Assembly (NCBI GenBank): GCA_964304625.1
Contig: OZ199838.1
Location: forward strand, 16,120,001 to 16,184,000
Origin: Kudoa neothunni
Taxonomy: Eukaryota > Cnidaria
Length of the DNA: 64,000 bases
Direction of reading: 5' to 3'
In this document: positions 10,800 to 23,532 of the stretch, piece after piece
How positions within the stretch are numbered: the first letter of the stretch is position 1
How the letters are laid out: each line of letters begins with the position of its first letter
Made by a program: the position numbers and the translations under genes
The notes under the pieces: model-generated
Database searches by the model: none
Told to the model about the DNA's origin: nothing
What the model saw: only the letters and a program-made list of their open reading frames with translations

Positions 10800-13700
10800 A
10801 CCAACCATTACAACCAGTTTCTCGGTGTTATGTTTTAATTAAATATATAAATATGGAAGAGGTGAATTCTGCCCAAGAAATAACTTCTAAATTTTAACCA
10901 AATCTAGCTTCGGATAAAATCGTTACCACGTGTGATATCACGTTCGTTTATTAAAACATGTGAATTATTTCATTCTCTACATATTAATAACTAATTTGTT
11001 ACTTAATATCATTTAAATTATTTTTTAACATAACTCCTTGACCAATAAGTGAGCTTGGGTGCTGCTCTTTACCAATGATTTTATATTTTTCAAACAGAAA
11101 AAATTGATTTCATCGTAATTTTCAAGCTTGAAATAGACGTTTATCTATTGTATATTATGTAAAAATACGATTTTTAGTTTATAATTTTTTTTAGTATATT
11201 TATATTTAGAAGAGAAATTTTTATGGCTGAGTCAGTACTAAAATTCGAGCATGAAAATCTAAATATTGTTTAATTTCTTATTTTGGTGCTTAAATCTTAG
11301 AATTACCTTATTAAAAAATTTGCAGTGATTATAGAATTATACAGTCAAAAATATTATTCAATGCTATGCCGCATAGTTGTATCTTATCTAAAACTAGCCC
11401 TGTTTCACCATGGCTTTATTTTTACGCCAAGTAGATTAAAACCTGAAGTGGGACTTAAGTCTTTTTGATTTTTAAGTAAATTGCGCTGTTGCCCTGCTTA
11501 CTATGTGATGGAAAATTTTTAATTTTCTATTTTAATTATTGCGTTTTAAAGCTTGTCATTATTTTTGCAATGTGATGATTTAGAAAAACAAAATTATGAG
11601 CGCACTTTACATTCAAATATGAATAGAAATATTGTTTGTAAATTAATGAGTATTTTAAAGTTTATTTCACAAATAAATGACCAAAAATATAGTTACCTTA
11701 ATTTTATGAGCAATTTGATTAACGATTAAAGTTCATTTATTTACCAAACAAAACCATTAAGTAACTTAAATAGGACTTTCAGTTCTTTTCAAAATTTTGC
11801 GATAAAAATTAAACCATCTGGTTATAAAATTTATTATTAGCCTACAAACGATAAAAAAATAAAATTGACTTAGGGTGTGTCCAAAATAAAAATATTAAAT
11901 GTTACTCCTTTTTTCAATTTTGTAAAGGATGTTAATGATGTTTTAAAAGGCTGAGGGGTAATTTACGTAATCACTATTTTAATATAATTTCCAGATTTTT
12001 AAATAAATAAAACCTTTCTTTTTAACAAAAATACTTACTGGTTCGAAAATATACAAATACAATTCAATCTAAAATGTAAAGGTGTTTTTGGTTTGAAAAA
12101 TTACAGTAATGCTTAAATGTCAACTGGTTTTCTCGAAGGAGTGCACCCTTCTTTAAAACGAACGTACTTTTTGATTTTCTAACAAAATTTATTTGTATTG
12201 AATTATTCTTAAATTAACAAAAAATTTTGTGAGAATATCGGTTAGATCGAATAGGCCAATAATTTCTTATTAACTCACATGGTACCTATTGAGAGGGGAC
12301 TGTATTTTGTGGAAAAGTAATCGTGAATATAAATTCTTAAACTACGTATAGAATGCGGCGTCGCATACTTTCATGCAGCTTTTATATCATAATGAATTAT
12401 TTTTAGCGAAAAGAAAATTATATATTGATTTGAATATTAATCTTAAGGTCTGGCTAGAGGTAAGATATAATTAGGTTACTAAGAACATAAACATTATTTA
12501 AAAAATTATCTCATCAAATATAGAAACTTATCGAATTAGTCATGTCAGATGTTTTTCAAGTAAGTTTAGGAAACCAAAAATGAGTAAAAAAATCGAAAAG
12601 ACGAATATAGTTTCAATCTCAATCGATATATTTAATAAAAAGAAATTTTCACATCTCAGGATTTCCAATGGAACCTAATTTTCATTTAAGAACTTATCAC
12701 AAAAATTTGATTGTATGAAAACTCTACACATTTCTCACATCGTTTTTAGAATGCGTATAGAGACCCAAATTATTTCAACGTGGCAACAACTCGTAATCTC
12801 AAATTATATGTTTTTATTTAAAATGATCATCATATATTTTGCTTAACTATATCCATAAAGTTTGAAAAATGAAAAATACATCCTAAAATAATATGATTAC
12901 GCTTCAAATTTTAAGAAGAATGCAATATCTCTTGTATATATGGCTCTAACAGCATTATCTATCTTAAAATTACTCCAAGCGGCATATATAAACCTTCTTA
13001 GAACATTTTATACCATACTTCAAAGATTCTCTTGGTATACAGTGAATGATTGTTTATTTTAATTGACTATCACTCCGAAGTAAACAAACATTAAATACTA
13101 TTCAGGTACCTTTAATCTAGTAATTGATGTAAACAACCAGAAAATTCTTTACTTCTAACTGCGGTATTTATTATACTTGTATTTCTAAATAAATGAACGA
13201 TTTTTATTAATGGTTTCATCTATTCAAATGCGAACTAAAAGCTGTATTCAAAAAAAGTTTCTCCGTGGCACAGGTGCACTTGTGGACACACTGACACATT
13301 GACACACAAAGGATTACATATATATAAATTAATAAAATAAAAAGAATATTTTTCTATTGCCAAATTTTAAATTATTAAACAAACATGAAAACGATAAAGC
13401 GAAATAATCTTTATCTAATTTTTGGATCTTGTTTTATATTACCCGTGGACTTAATTTTCCCACAAAATTTTGAATCAGCTACGTCTTATCACGTACAGAA
13501 ATACAGAAGGAGGGGCGAGTCCGATTTATGTTGAGAAGCGCGCTCCTAAATAGTACACGAAGCATACGCAAATGCAGTTTCAATTTCCTCCACTCCTACG
13601 TAAAGATTACTAACATGGTTCTTTTTAGAATATAGAATAAATAATTATTTTTGGATAATCATTAATTTTTGTATGTGGCAGAAATTATCATATAATTCTA

Positions 13701-13940
13701 AAACAACACACCGTGAGTTTAATTCTAATGGTTTGATGGCCATTTTTAAAATAAAGTTTTGGCAAATTTGTTTACGTTTTATTCTGATGTTTAAATCATC
13801 ACGATGACAATTAATTTCTTTGATGATATGAAGATTTTATCTTTTGTTTTCCACAAAAGAAGCAATAACTATGGACCGTGAAGAATAGGAGGCGAGGCGC
13901 GAAAATATTTTTGTTAATAATTTCATTTCTAAGTTCGGTT
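10800..13940. other. Long AT-rich stretch without a recognisable gene
   Basis: Three kilobases with dense stops in all frames. I found no protein motif, tRNA, inverted-repeat element or tandem array. It may contain decayed mobile DNA that is no longer recognisable. Confidence 0.45.
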
Positions 13941-15061
13941 ATGTTTTTCAAAAGTGAAACAGGAGTATTCTCGTTTAATCCCTTCAAAAAAGGTAATTCA
14001 TATACTTCACCGAATAAGGATTTAAGGTGGTTGAGTTAGCGGTGAGAAAATTTTTAAAGCGTAATCGTCCAACGTCACCAACTTGGCCACCTACCGAATT
14101 CACCAGTGCTATCGTGTATAGCGCGATATCCAATTCGGTAACCAAACAAGATTCCGCCTATAACTCAAGTAAACAAATATTATTTTTATTGGCCAAATTT
14201 GATATACATCTCCATTATTGAAATTTGATTCTAGACCTCGTTTAAGATTAATATAAAAATTATTATTAAGACGATAGCTATAAGAAAAATATAGTTTGTT
14301 AATCCCTTCAAGATGGGGCTGGTTCTTCAACGCGAACCTCACGACCCATATTTTTACATTTTTCTTTTTATAGACCATATATAATTATTTAAATTTCTAA
14401 TAAGTCTCGTTTGAAGTTAAATCTCAATTACATCAAAATATTTAGTTTTCATCAGAAAGCTTCAAAATTCATTCTAACTATTAATTTTTATAATATATCG
14501 GTTCAATTAATCGTATCAACGGAATTAAAAGGAATGAAACACGCTATAGTTAATAATTAAAAATAATATAAATCTAATTACGTCATATCATCAGTCCTGC
14601 AGATGATAACCGACGTCATAAAGGTTTATCCTTTGTTCAGGATTCTGATTCAAAATATTCTAAAATTTATAGAAAATATGAGAAAATAGACCTCATACCG
14701 CCCCCCGTGATTTCCGAGTGCACCACCCTTCCAATGTTAAATGTTATAAACTCTATCTGTTCACTCCGCCCAATCCCATTTATAGGCTAAACATAAAGTT
14801 TCACTCTAGAATGAAAAACAATTTGAAAATCTCAAATAATTTAATTGGAACACAAAACTTTTTTTTAATTCCTTAATCCTAACCAATTAACAAAATTGAG
14901 GTGTATATCGAAGATGAGCCCTATCAACTAATGATGAAACTAAAGTCCCGAGTGTGATCGAGTTTGAATACGTCCAATCTACAACATTTTTGAACGATTC
15001 GGTGTTTATTGAAGAGAGCTACTCGACTGAAACTGTTTACAGTGGCGATAGTTTTTGTTGA
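13941..15061 (+). CDS. Unrecognised multi-exon gene, partly resolved
   Basis: Several clearly protein-like exons lie on this strand. Exon 1 from ATG 13941 (MFFKSETGVFSFNPFKK) joins over a 26-nt intron (13993-14018) to 14019-14168 (…VVELAVRKFLKRNRPTSPTW…). A further exon around 14595-14790 reads DNRRHKGLSFVQDSDSKYSK and then a proline-rich IDLIPPPVISECTTLP. The last exon, from about 14945, encodes SVIEFEYVQSTTFLNDSVF… and ends in an acidic Ser/Thr/Tyr-rich tail with a stop at 15059-15061. A hydrophobic run (IFLLIISFLSSV) is open just upstream of 13941 in the same frame, so the start may be further 5' and the protein may be membrane-bound. Middle exon joints (14170-14590) are unresolved. No family is recognised. 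It ends 110 bp from the VPS39 stop, tail to tail. Confidence 0.45.
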
Positions 15062-15171
15062 TTGACTGATTTTATGATAAAAACTGAGTTTGGATTATTT
15101 TTTTTTGAAAAAGAAATTTTCGTTCAAAAATAAAAATTTTTAAAAATGAATTGAAATGTGGAAATGTGCTG

Positions 15172-18100
15172 TTATCGGGTTTTATCGTTTGAGCAATACA
15201 AATGAATGTAAGTTCCATTGGACGCGCATGAGAACGAGCTAAATGAATCGAATTATTTTTGAAAGCTTGAGAGAAAAGTGGTTAAAAAAACTCACCTTAG
15301 TCCAATTATTCTCCCACATTTTTGGCAAAGATCACTGTCGGTGACCGCACATTTTTGGGATTCCATCGCACTGTGTTGTGTATTGAGCTAAAGATACGTT
15401 TAGAAAAGCACGCACAACATATATTTAATAATATAAAAACTATACATTTCGTATTTTTATATTCAACAGAGAATTTTCTATTGAAAATTTCAACTGTTGA
15501 TAGTTGGTCACATAGATGAGCTTTCTCAGAATTTGATTCGTAACGGAGAGCTGTGTGCTTTCAGGCAATATGTTAACAATCTAAGAATGTCGATAAATTA
15601 TAAAAATACAAAATCCTAACGTTAACTACATCAAGAATTTGTTTCGGATTGAGTTTTGACATTATTTTGTCGAAATAATCCAACCCAGTTTTGAATAATT
15701 GTTGTTGTACCCAATAAGGAAGTAGATCTTCCTCTGTTGGGGGTTGATCAACTATGTTTAGTTGTTGTGGATTTTGACTCAGACAAAATCGAACGAAATG
15801 AAAAAATGCCTATAGCATGTAAAATTAAATGGACTAGCACAAATAAGGTGTTACCTCAATTGGATGCGAGAGATTGTTAGCGGGGGAAAGGTTATGTTTA
15901 GCGTAGTATTTATCACAAAATCTATAGAGTGAACGCATGTATTTAAAAATTAAGTCAACGTTCATAAAATACTCAATGGCCAATTTGGAGTTGTGTAGAC
16001 GAAACAAATACAAAAACAAAACTTGGCTAATGTTTTCCATTTTTTCATATACGACGGCCTGCTCTTGTAACAAGTCTAAAATTAAAAACATGAATTCTGT
16101 ACCAAAAAATAATAAAATTACTACAATCCGCCGTATTGAGATGAGTGAGAATTTTACGATAGTTAAATTTTTTTCCGATTTCAGCAACAAATTCAACAAT
16201 TTACAACGATACATTTTAATTGGGTTGTTTTGGTCTATAAAAATATTTGTTTGTTGGCAAATTCGAGATTAGTTGATCAAAATGATGTTACCAATATCAG
16301 AAAGAGAAATAACTTCATTCTTAGGATATAAAACTTCATGAAGTACGCCACTTACTGACTTGCTATGGGGATTCTGGGAAACGTTGATTTTTTTTATTGA
16401 TTCAACGTAATGTAGGAGCAATTCTTCTATAAAATACTCGTCCTTCTCTTTCCAAACATTAATAATATGTTCCTATGAAAACGATTCAAATTAAAAATTC
16501 GTTAATACATTATCATTAATGAGAGTGAGATACGAGGTAACTTTCAACAACTCCCGAATAGTTCAGCTGTTGAAGATGTTGCAACACTGTTTTGCGAGGA
16601 AGAGCTTCAATTTCTTCAGCCTCATCAATAAAAAGTGATAATCCCATCATGGATGAATTTTCAAAAACATATTTTGACTCTTCATTAATTACCTCGACAA
16701 ATTCCGGTCCTACACACAAACATACGCGATCAACGATAAATTAATTTTTTCCAAGTAACATATATTACCTAATGTCTTCAGATAGTTACATATAAGAATC
16801 AACGATTTGTTATTTGGATATTTGTTTTTGTATAAATCAAATGCTAAAAAATAAATAGATTTATTGTTACATATATAAATAGGAATGACAAATTAAATTT
16901 TAATTATTTTTTAAAAATTAAATCCTCATATAAACTTGTATTTATTGTTTGTAAAATAGTCTAATGAATTTAATTTGATGGAACTTTATAAACTAACGAT
17001 TAATATTATTAGTTTAGATTTAACAATTAATTTCGAAATATTTATGTTTCTCAGTAGTAATGTCTATTGAATATCCATAAAATCTGTATAATTAACAATT
17101 AGATAAGATAAGATTAACAGAAATTATTGTCAATAGTTTTTGGATAATAAAATACATTTTGAATGGAGATTGTTGTGTTTATATAGTAGAATAAGTTCAT
17201 CATTCCGATTGAGTTCCAGTAGCAATTTCTCCGTTAGATAAACGTTACACTGGTTATCCTTCAGACGAAGCAATGGACTAATCATGCCAATATTAATCTA
17301 AAATAATAAAATAAATGCAAAAGAACAATAAATTCATTGAATACTTGGCAATAACAATATACTAAACTTGTGTCTATTTTCTCAGCAAAATCCTCATGAC
17401 TAACTAAAACAATCTAATAAGAAGGCTATTACCAATTAATCACTCACTATTCTTCAAAGAACCCTGAATGCGGCGGATTCTTATCTACATACAAAAATTA
17501 AACTAATAACTACAAACGAACTACAACTTCGGTTAGATAATAGATGAGGACATTAAGCGACCTCTCAAGCTGGTCACCAGATAGATAGAGATCGTGCTCG
17601 TCGATTACATGTTTGTTATTATCGTCTAAAGTGGCGATAGGCACTGCCAACGGTAAACCAACAAAATTAGCCACCAACGGGAACAACCCTATCACTTTTA
17701 ATGGATCATAACTGGTGCCGAGAAAGGTATCCATAGACTCTTTGAATCTTTGTTGAGAGAACAACATCAATGCGTATATTCGATTAGTGTACAACTCAAG
17801 GGACGGTTTGAGTGGATTGTCATCGTTGAGACATTTTACCAGCAATGATGCTAATTTTAAAATTACCACAAGTGTTCAGCTGTCTTATTTGGTTCTCAAC
17901 TGGAAGTGGCACCATATTCCACACATAATTCTCTCCAACCACAAATATATCCATTTCGTTTTCGAATTGATTCTCCTTGGACGAATGAGAATTAAGTCCA
18001 CACCTGTTGGGGTATATGTACATTGAAAGGGTGGGACAACCCAGAGAATGTGCTCGATGTGAGGTATCTGCTCAGAGGTATGCATTGTAGGATCTCAAAT

Positions 18101-18900
18101 TTGCGGCCATCCCTACGTATGCAACCTGCACCACTGAACTGGTTGTCAGAGTGATTACATATGGGAACTTGTACACTAAATAAGAGATACCTAATATCCA
18201 TCCAGACTCACATGTTCCAACAATATACCTGTACTCTGAACAGTAGATGCCCATCTGACTGAGGAAATCAAATGAAACGACCCAGTTCGATTTAGACTGC
18301 TATCACTTCTACTATCGATGTGGTAAATTCTGGTGAGATCATGCTCTTTAATAAAAATTATGGGAGAAATTTGGCACACTTGCGTTTTTAATTCATCAGA
18401 GTTGTAGGAATTTTTGTATGGAAAATTAATGCAACTACCACTACATGATCCATTTTTTACTGGGGGAACAACTTAGTGTAGGTATTTTTTGCCAGGAATG
18501 GGGGAGTTTGATCATTATGGTTGGTCAAATAGGTGATATGAATATGGGGTTTTTGGGATTTCATTGTAGATAACAATTCCACCATTTCCAGTGTCTTGCC
18601 ATATGAGAAAATACTCTTTTCTGGTTCCAACACACACTATCTTGTCTGTAACCCATTCCACCACAAGTGGCACTTCATTGATATGCAGTTGATTTTCAGC
18701 TTTCAGCACATCAGCTCCTTCAAAACTGTAAAACTAAAATTCAAAGTACTTTATCAACACTACTCCACCAAAATGATATGTATGGCGTTACCAATAATTT
18801 TCTCTGTTTCACTAAAACCAATTTGAAATGTTGAATACAATATTCTAAAATGGACAAAGATTTGGTAGGATGAGTTAATAAAGTGTAAAATAATTTGTTA
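15172..18900 (-). CDS. VPS39: VPS39/VAM6, HOPS tethering complex subunit
   Basis: VPS39 links Rab7 to the HOPS complex in late endosome-lysosome fusion. Reading leftward: a CNH/beta-propeller part with VCVGTRKEYFLIW (18.63 kb), FPYVITLTTSSVV (18.15 kb) and VVGENYVWNMVPLPVENQIRQL (17.93 kb); then RIYALMLFSQQRFKESMDTF and DPLKVIGLFP (17.75 kb); IDTSLVYCYC and SPLLRLKDNQC (17.2-17.4 kb); EALPRKTVLQHLQQL (16.6 kb); YL|EHIINVWKEKDEYF (16.45 kb); ISQVLFLYLFRLHNSKLAIE|FCDKYYAKH (15.95 kb); NILPESTQL (15.58 kb); and a final C-x2-C zinc-knuckle region KCAVTDSDLCQKCG plus YIHLYCS. Each matches animal VPS39 in order. Introns are 38-110 nt. The frame slips within conserved sequence near 17863 (…NFK/LAS…) and near 18120. 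The N-terminal ~120 residues upstream of 18.83 kb are not recognised, so the 5' end is approximate. Confidence 0.85.
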
Positions 18901-20635
18901 TCGTTACCATAATGTTTCTTGTAGAATACCTATATTGATAGATTTATTTATTTATTAATTAATCACATATTATTAATTTTCACATACATGTTTGTAATTG
19001 GTTGCAAAAATACTAGGTTGTTTTTTGAATGTGAGCGAATGTATAAGGGATAAATCTTTGAGATTATACAAAAGTAACGCATTTCCTATAAGAAATTAAT
19101 TATTAATGAAATAATAATAATAATAATAAAAATATTTCCATATTGGCCTATAAAGACTATAATATTAAATAGAATTTAATTGTCAAGTTTCAAAACTATA
19201 AAATGATTGTTTAAAGACTTGGCTTGGTCTACAATAAAAAATATTACCTATCCCAAATAAATAGCTATCCACGTACTAGATTGACCGAGACTAATTCAAT
19301 GTAAAGGAAATATATGACTGAGTGCTATTTTCATTAAAGATTTATTAGTATAAGAATTTAGTCCATATGCTTCCTTCAATGGCAATAAATTTATAATTAG
19401 AATTAGAAAATATTTAAATAATTAATATTAGTTTTGTTGGTGGATTAAAATTTTATCTGAATTACCCAAGCGATGTTTAGATGAATACGCACGTAATTTA
19501 AATTACAAACATGGGAAAGCATAAAAGCAGGGTTGGTATTATCATTAGTAATGCAAATAATATTCAGATGACACATGTTTTGACTATATTTAATTAGTTT
19601 TGGCCCATCTCTTCGTTATTGGGGCAAAAATTTAATGAAATATAGCATATTCTAAAATGTTAAATCTGCAGATGGCTTGTGAATAAGAGTATCTGGAGTA
19701 ATAAATTGTCATCGTGCACGCTTACGTGTTATTTAGGAATAAAAGTTACTAGGCCAATAGTTTGCGCTCTTCAAAAAAGTGGTCTCAGAACAACCTTCGA
19801 GATAATAAATTACGGTAATTTTAAAAACTTAAACGTACACAATACATAGAGATTCACGCGGGTAAAAATGAATTTTTATTTATTTGGAATGTTTACTCCA
19901 TTTCAAAAATCATTTTCTCCACAAATGACTTCCCAATAAATATAAATTATACACAATAGCATACGCAGTGTGATCCTGATAACCAATTAAACCATAGTAA
20001 AGCGAATAAAATTAAACGAGAGAAGCGAAACCTAGGGAAATGAAATTTCGCGTCATTTTTAAATTATTTTCGGTTGATGTCGCTAATTAATGATGGCAAT
20101 TATATATTTAAAATATATATATATATATATATATATAGAAGAATAAAATTAATTAATAATAAATAAACAATCTATTGAACTATATATAATGAACCTAATT
20201 TAGTTAAATTTCATAAACTTATTCTAACAATACTAAAATACTAACAAAGATCATTCAAATCTAAGATATTAAGATTACATAAAAAAGAACATGAACTTTA
20301 GAGTAGACGCTTGTGAATGACGATTATTTTTAAGAAATGAATATAGCTACCATAAAAAATAATGGAACCACGTGGTCAGTTATATCTGCGATTCAGGGCA
20401 GGGTTGTCAGACGATTTTTGTAAGTCATACCAAATAAAATAATAGAAACGTACCTAATAGTGCCAAAAAATTTAAAATCGTACTAAAATTTAAAAAAAAA
20501 GGGATCACATTTTTATAATACAAAAAATATAATTTTAGCAACATTAAACTAGTCGAAGCAGAAAAAATAGTTGATAGGTTTTATTCATATATCAAAATAT
20601 TAACTCATTATAACTGTTCTCCTCCTTTTCATCAT
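18901..20635. other. Intergenic AT-rich region with microsatellites
   Basis: Upstream of VPS39. It contains an ATA repeat near 19109-19128 and an AT dinucleotide run near 20113-20137. No gene is recognised; the missing VPS39 first exon(s) may lie in its left part. Confidence 0.4.
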
Positions 20636-20640
20636 CTATT

Positions 20641-20939
20641 TATCATTATAATAATTAATTATCATTATAATAATTATCATTATAATAATTATCATTATAA
20701 TAATTATCATTATAATAATTATCATTATAATAATTATCATTATAATAATTATCATTATAATAATTATCATTATAATAATTATCATTATCATTATCATTAT
20801 CATTATAATAATTATCATTATAATAATTATCATTATAATAATTATCATTATCATTATCATTATCATTATAATAATTATCATTATAATAATTATCATTATC
20901 ATCATCATCATTATAATAATTATCATTATCATCATCATA
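20641..20939. repeat. 15-bp minisatellite with TCATTA-type interruptions
   Basis: About 300 bases of tandem repeats of the 15-mer ATCATTATAATAATT, interrupted in several places by runs of the 6-mer ATCATT. Because the unit is a multiple of three, one minus-strand frame is open as a Met/Ile repeat; this is not a gene. Confidence 0.9.
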
Positions 20940-21008
20940 TAGGTTTATTTTTTCCTATCATTTTAGTTAATTGGTCAAATGGATTCCATCTCATGCGACT
21001 GGCGTCTC

Positions 21009-22100
21009 TCAATAAACATTCTGTATACAAGTATATAGCAGAGCATTTATTGTTTCAACATCCAATATAAATCTTCTTTTTAACTTTATTTTATTCACTA
21101 ATAAAAATAATCTCTCAGCAGATCCAGACGAATGAGGAAAAGCAAGTAAAGACAGCATTAATTTTGGCAGTAATCGATACTTAAATGTTTCTCCTCTTTT
21201 TTCATTCGTGATCACATACTAATATTTCTTTGGGTCATTTTCAACAATAATATTTGTAAATCTCATTGAGAGGAGTATGATGGAATGGGGTTTTCCTTCA
21301 TTGGCATTTGCAAGAAGTATTGCTTCAATCATATGAAAATGCATAAATTTTGAAATGCTTAAAACCTTTGAAATATCTGTTTCGTCAGTGATAGATGGAA
21401 ATCCAGAGTTGTGGTAAGAAAGTAAACAAGATCTAGAGTACTTATTCCAGTAGCATTTTTATTCTAAATTGATTCTACTTCCCACCCTTAATAAAACTTA
21501 TCCGGAAGAATATAATTTAAGAGGTATTTAAATTTAAGCTCCAGGAGGTGTTATTTTTGATCAACTTCTCAAAAAATCATTAAGTTTCACTTTAATGATA
21601 TTATCAAATGAATTCAAAGTTGAATTTATTGACTATGAGTAAAAAGAAGTTATAATAAACACAGTGCATTTTATTTATGAGATTAAATAGAGATGCAAAT
21701 ATTAAAGTGTGGGGTTACCCCTGTTTTTTAACGGTCAAACCTCAAGAAACGTTGTGAGGTAGTGAGAACCGTCGATTCTTCCGATATTTTCTGAATAACT
21801 TGCTCAAGAAACAGCCATCATATGCAGCAGAGATACAATATCATCTGATACTCGATGGGGAATAATTATTGATTCGTCATATTTATTTTGACGTTTTGAG
21901 CAACCTGAGTGGATACTTTGCGCCATGTCTTCAGACACATTTTCTCATTATATGGCATGCACTTATAATAATTCTATCTCGAAACTCATTGACTTTAAAA
22001 CGCACCAACTTCCATCGAAGTTGTAGTTGTAACAATACCATTATTTAAGTCGAAAACATACCATTTTGGTATGTTTCCTATCAACTCTGGCAAGCAAACC
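21009..22100 (-). pseudogene. hAT-superfamily transposase, decayed
   Basis: The end of the element (21009-21215) encodes LPHSSGSAERLF-like sequence (AFPHSSGSAERLFLLVNKIK) followed by KRRFILDVETINALL. This is the C-terminal dimerisation domain of hAT transposases (P-x-S-S-x-x-x-E-R-x-F-S). Upstream on the same strand, stretches such as DETDISKVLSISKFMHF (about 21.35 kb) and LPELIGNIPKWYVFD (about 22.08 kb) look like older transposase coding broken by many stops. No terminal repeats could be matched. It differs from the hAT copy at 44.5-46.5 kb. Confidence 0.6.
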
Positions 22101-23068
22101 TGCAGCGATTACCTTTGCAAAAATTTGAAAACCTTATTTATTTTAAAAATAATATATTTATGAATCGCATAAAAATGAACGAAAATTAATGAAAAATCAA
22201 AAAAGCTGTCAATAGATAATCCGAAATTAAACCATAAATCAGTTAATGGAATATCGACACCTATCGCTTTGTATTTAAATTTAAATTCAATTTAATCATT
22301 CCTATTTTATTTACCATATTAATTAACAACATATTGTTTATTAAACAATAATATATTATTTATCGAATGGAAAACAATTTAACTTATTATAAAAATAAAT
22401 TGAATTTTATTTCACATACAACACATATCAACCAACTTAAATATAGATGCAGTTATTCACTCAAAATACCTAACTAACATCATATAATCAAACATTACAG
22501 CGGTCGAAATAAAACAGATTAACAAGCATTAATATATTTAATGCAATTTTAATCCGCTGCAATTAAGTAATTAAATCTTTTAAACTTCACTTACAAAAAT
22601 AACAATAATCCAATTATGAATATATATATATATTCATAAATTTAATACGTGATTATCAGTAAATTTAATTGGCTTAATAAAAGGTAATTAATCTCCATGA
22701 CAACACACCAATAATATTAGAATAACGACAATAAGTTAGAAATTAAAATAGACAAAAAACAAAACAGAGATTAAATAATGGTGGGATTACCTGTTACAAT
22801 GAGGAAAAGGTCCAACAAAGGCATAATTTCGCTCTACAAATAGCACCGAATAAATACAATCAATCTATAGAAAATCACATGGATAATTGGTTTTTTAGCA
22901 AAGCCTTTAATGGACGTTTGAATGACCACATTTCGTGTTTTTTGTTCTAACCAATTTAAATTTTAACTAATGCTACTAATTGAACAACAATGAACCTTTA
23001 GTATCGATATTGTATTTCAGTAATGATCCTTGGTCGGTGATTAGAAAAATCGAGTGACCTAAATCAGT
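22101..23068. other. AT-rich stretch without a recognisable gene
   Basis: No motif, RNA gene or repeat is recognised apart from a short AT run near 22620-22632. Confidence 0.4.
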
Positions 23069-23377
23069 TCAGCATAACCAGAACAGAATAGGAAATGAGA
23101 AACCATCAAAATTGAAATTTTTAATCGGCAACGAAAAATTTGCCACTGCAGGGACACACTCAAAAGCTACATGCATGGTTGTAGAGCTGGATTTTGGACT
23201 GGAATCTTTGGCCGGTTCAAAGTTATCACACGAGTAGCTATTCTTTGAGTGATAACCCATCGAAAATAGTCTATCAACGTAGATATTGTAAATCGTAATA
23301 GTATACCGAGTAAGCGCGACAAGGAACGACAAAAAATAAAAATACAATTCAAATAATAATCTACAAACTATCACCAC
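23069..23377 (-). CDS. Uncertain small ORF downstream of LTV1
   Basis: An open frame of 102 residues has a hydrophobic N-terminus and a more balanced C-half (SYSCDNFEPAKDSSPKSSS). Composition of the second half is protein-like and the local G+C is higher than in flanking DNA. It is on the same strand as LTV1, beginning about 155 bp after the LTV1 stop, but no splice link to LTV1 is needed or seen. The family is not recognised; it may be chance. Confidence 0.22.
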   Translation of the reverse strand: MVIVCRLLFELYFYFLSFLVALTRYTITIYNIYVDRLFSMGYHSKNSYSCDNFEPAKDSSPKSSSTTMHVAFECVPAVANFSLPIKNFNFDGFSFPILFWLC

Positions 23378-23532
23378 TCTTATTTATACTAATAGCAGCG
23401 CATTTTCTAAAGTAATGATTTGCCGAGTGAGGTCATATTGGTTTTGGATTGGTCACTCTGCATTTTTACTTTCTCTTTTTTAAATGCAATATTGTTTGCT
23501 TTTTTCTCGCATCTTCTTAGCTGTATAATACA

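Noticed and set aside
17862-17878. A possible 16-nt GT…AG intron in VPS39
   Set aside because: Phase would work, but removing it loses NFKL residues that match other VPS39 proteins; a one-base slip explains the region better.
20636-20938. A 100-residue minus-strand open frame made only of Met and Ile repeats
   Set aside because: It is the translation of the 15-bp minisatellite, whose unit is a multiple of three; no start context or protein-like composition.
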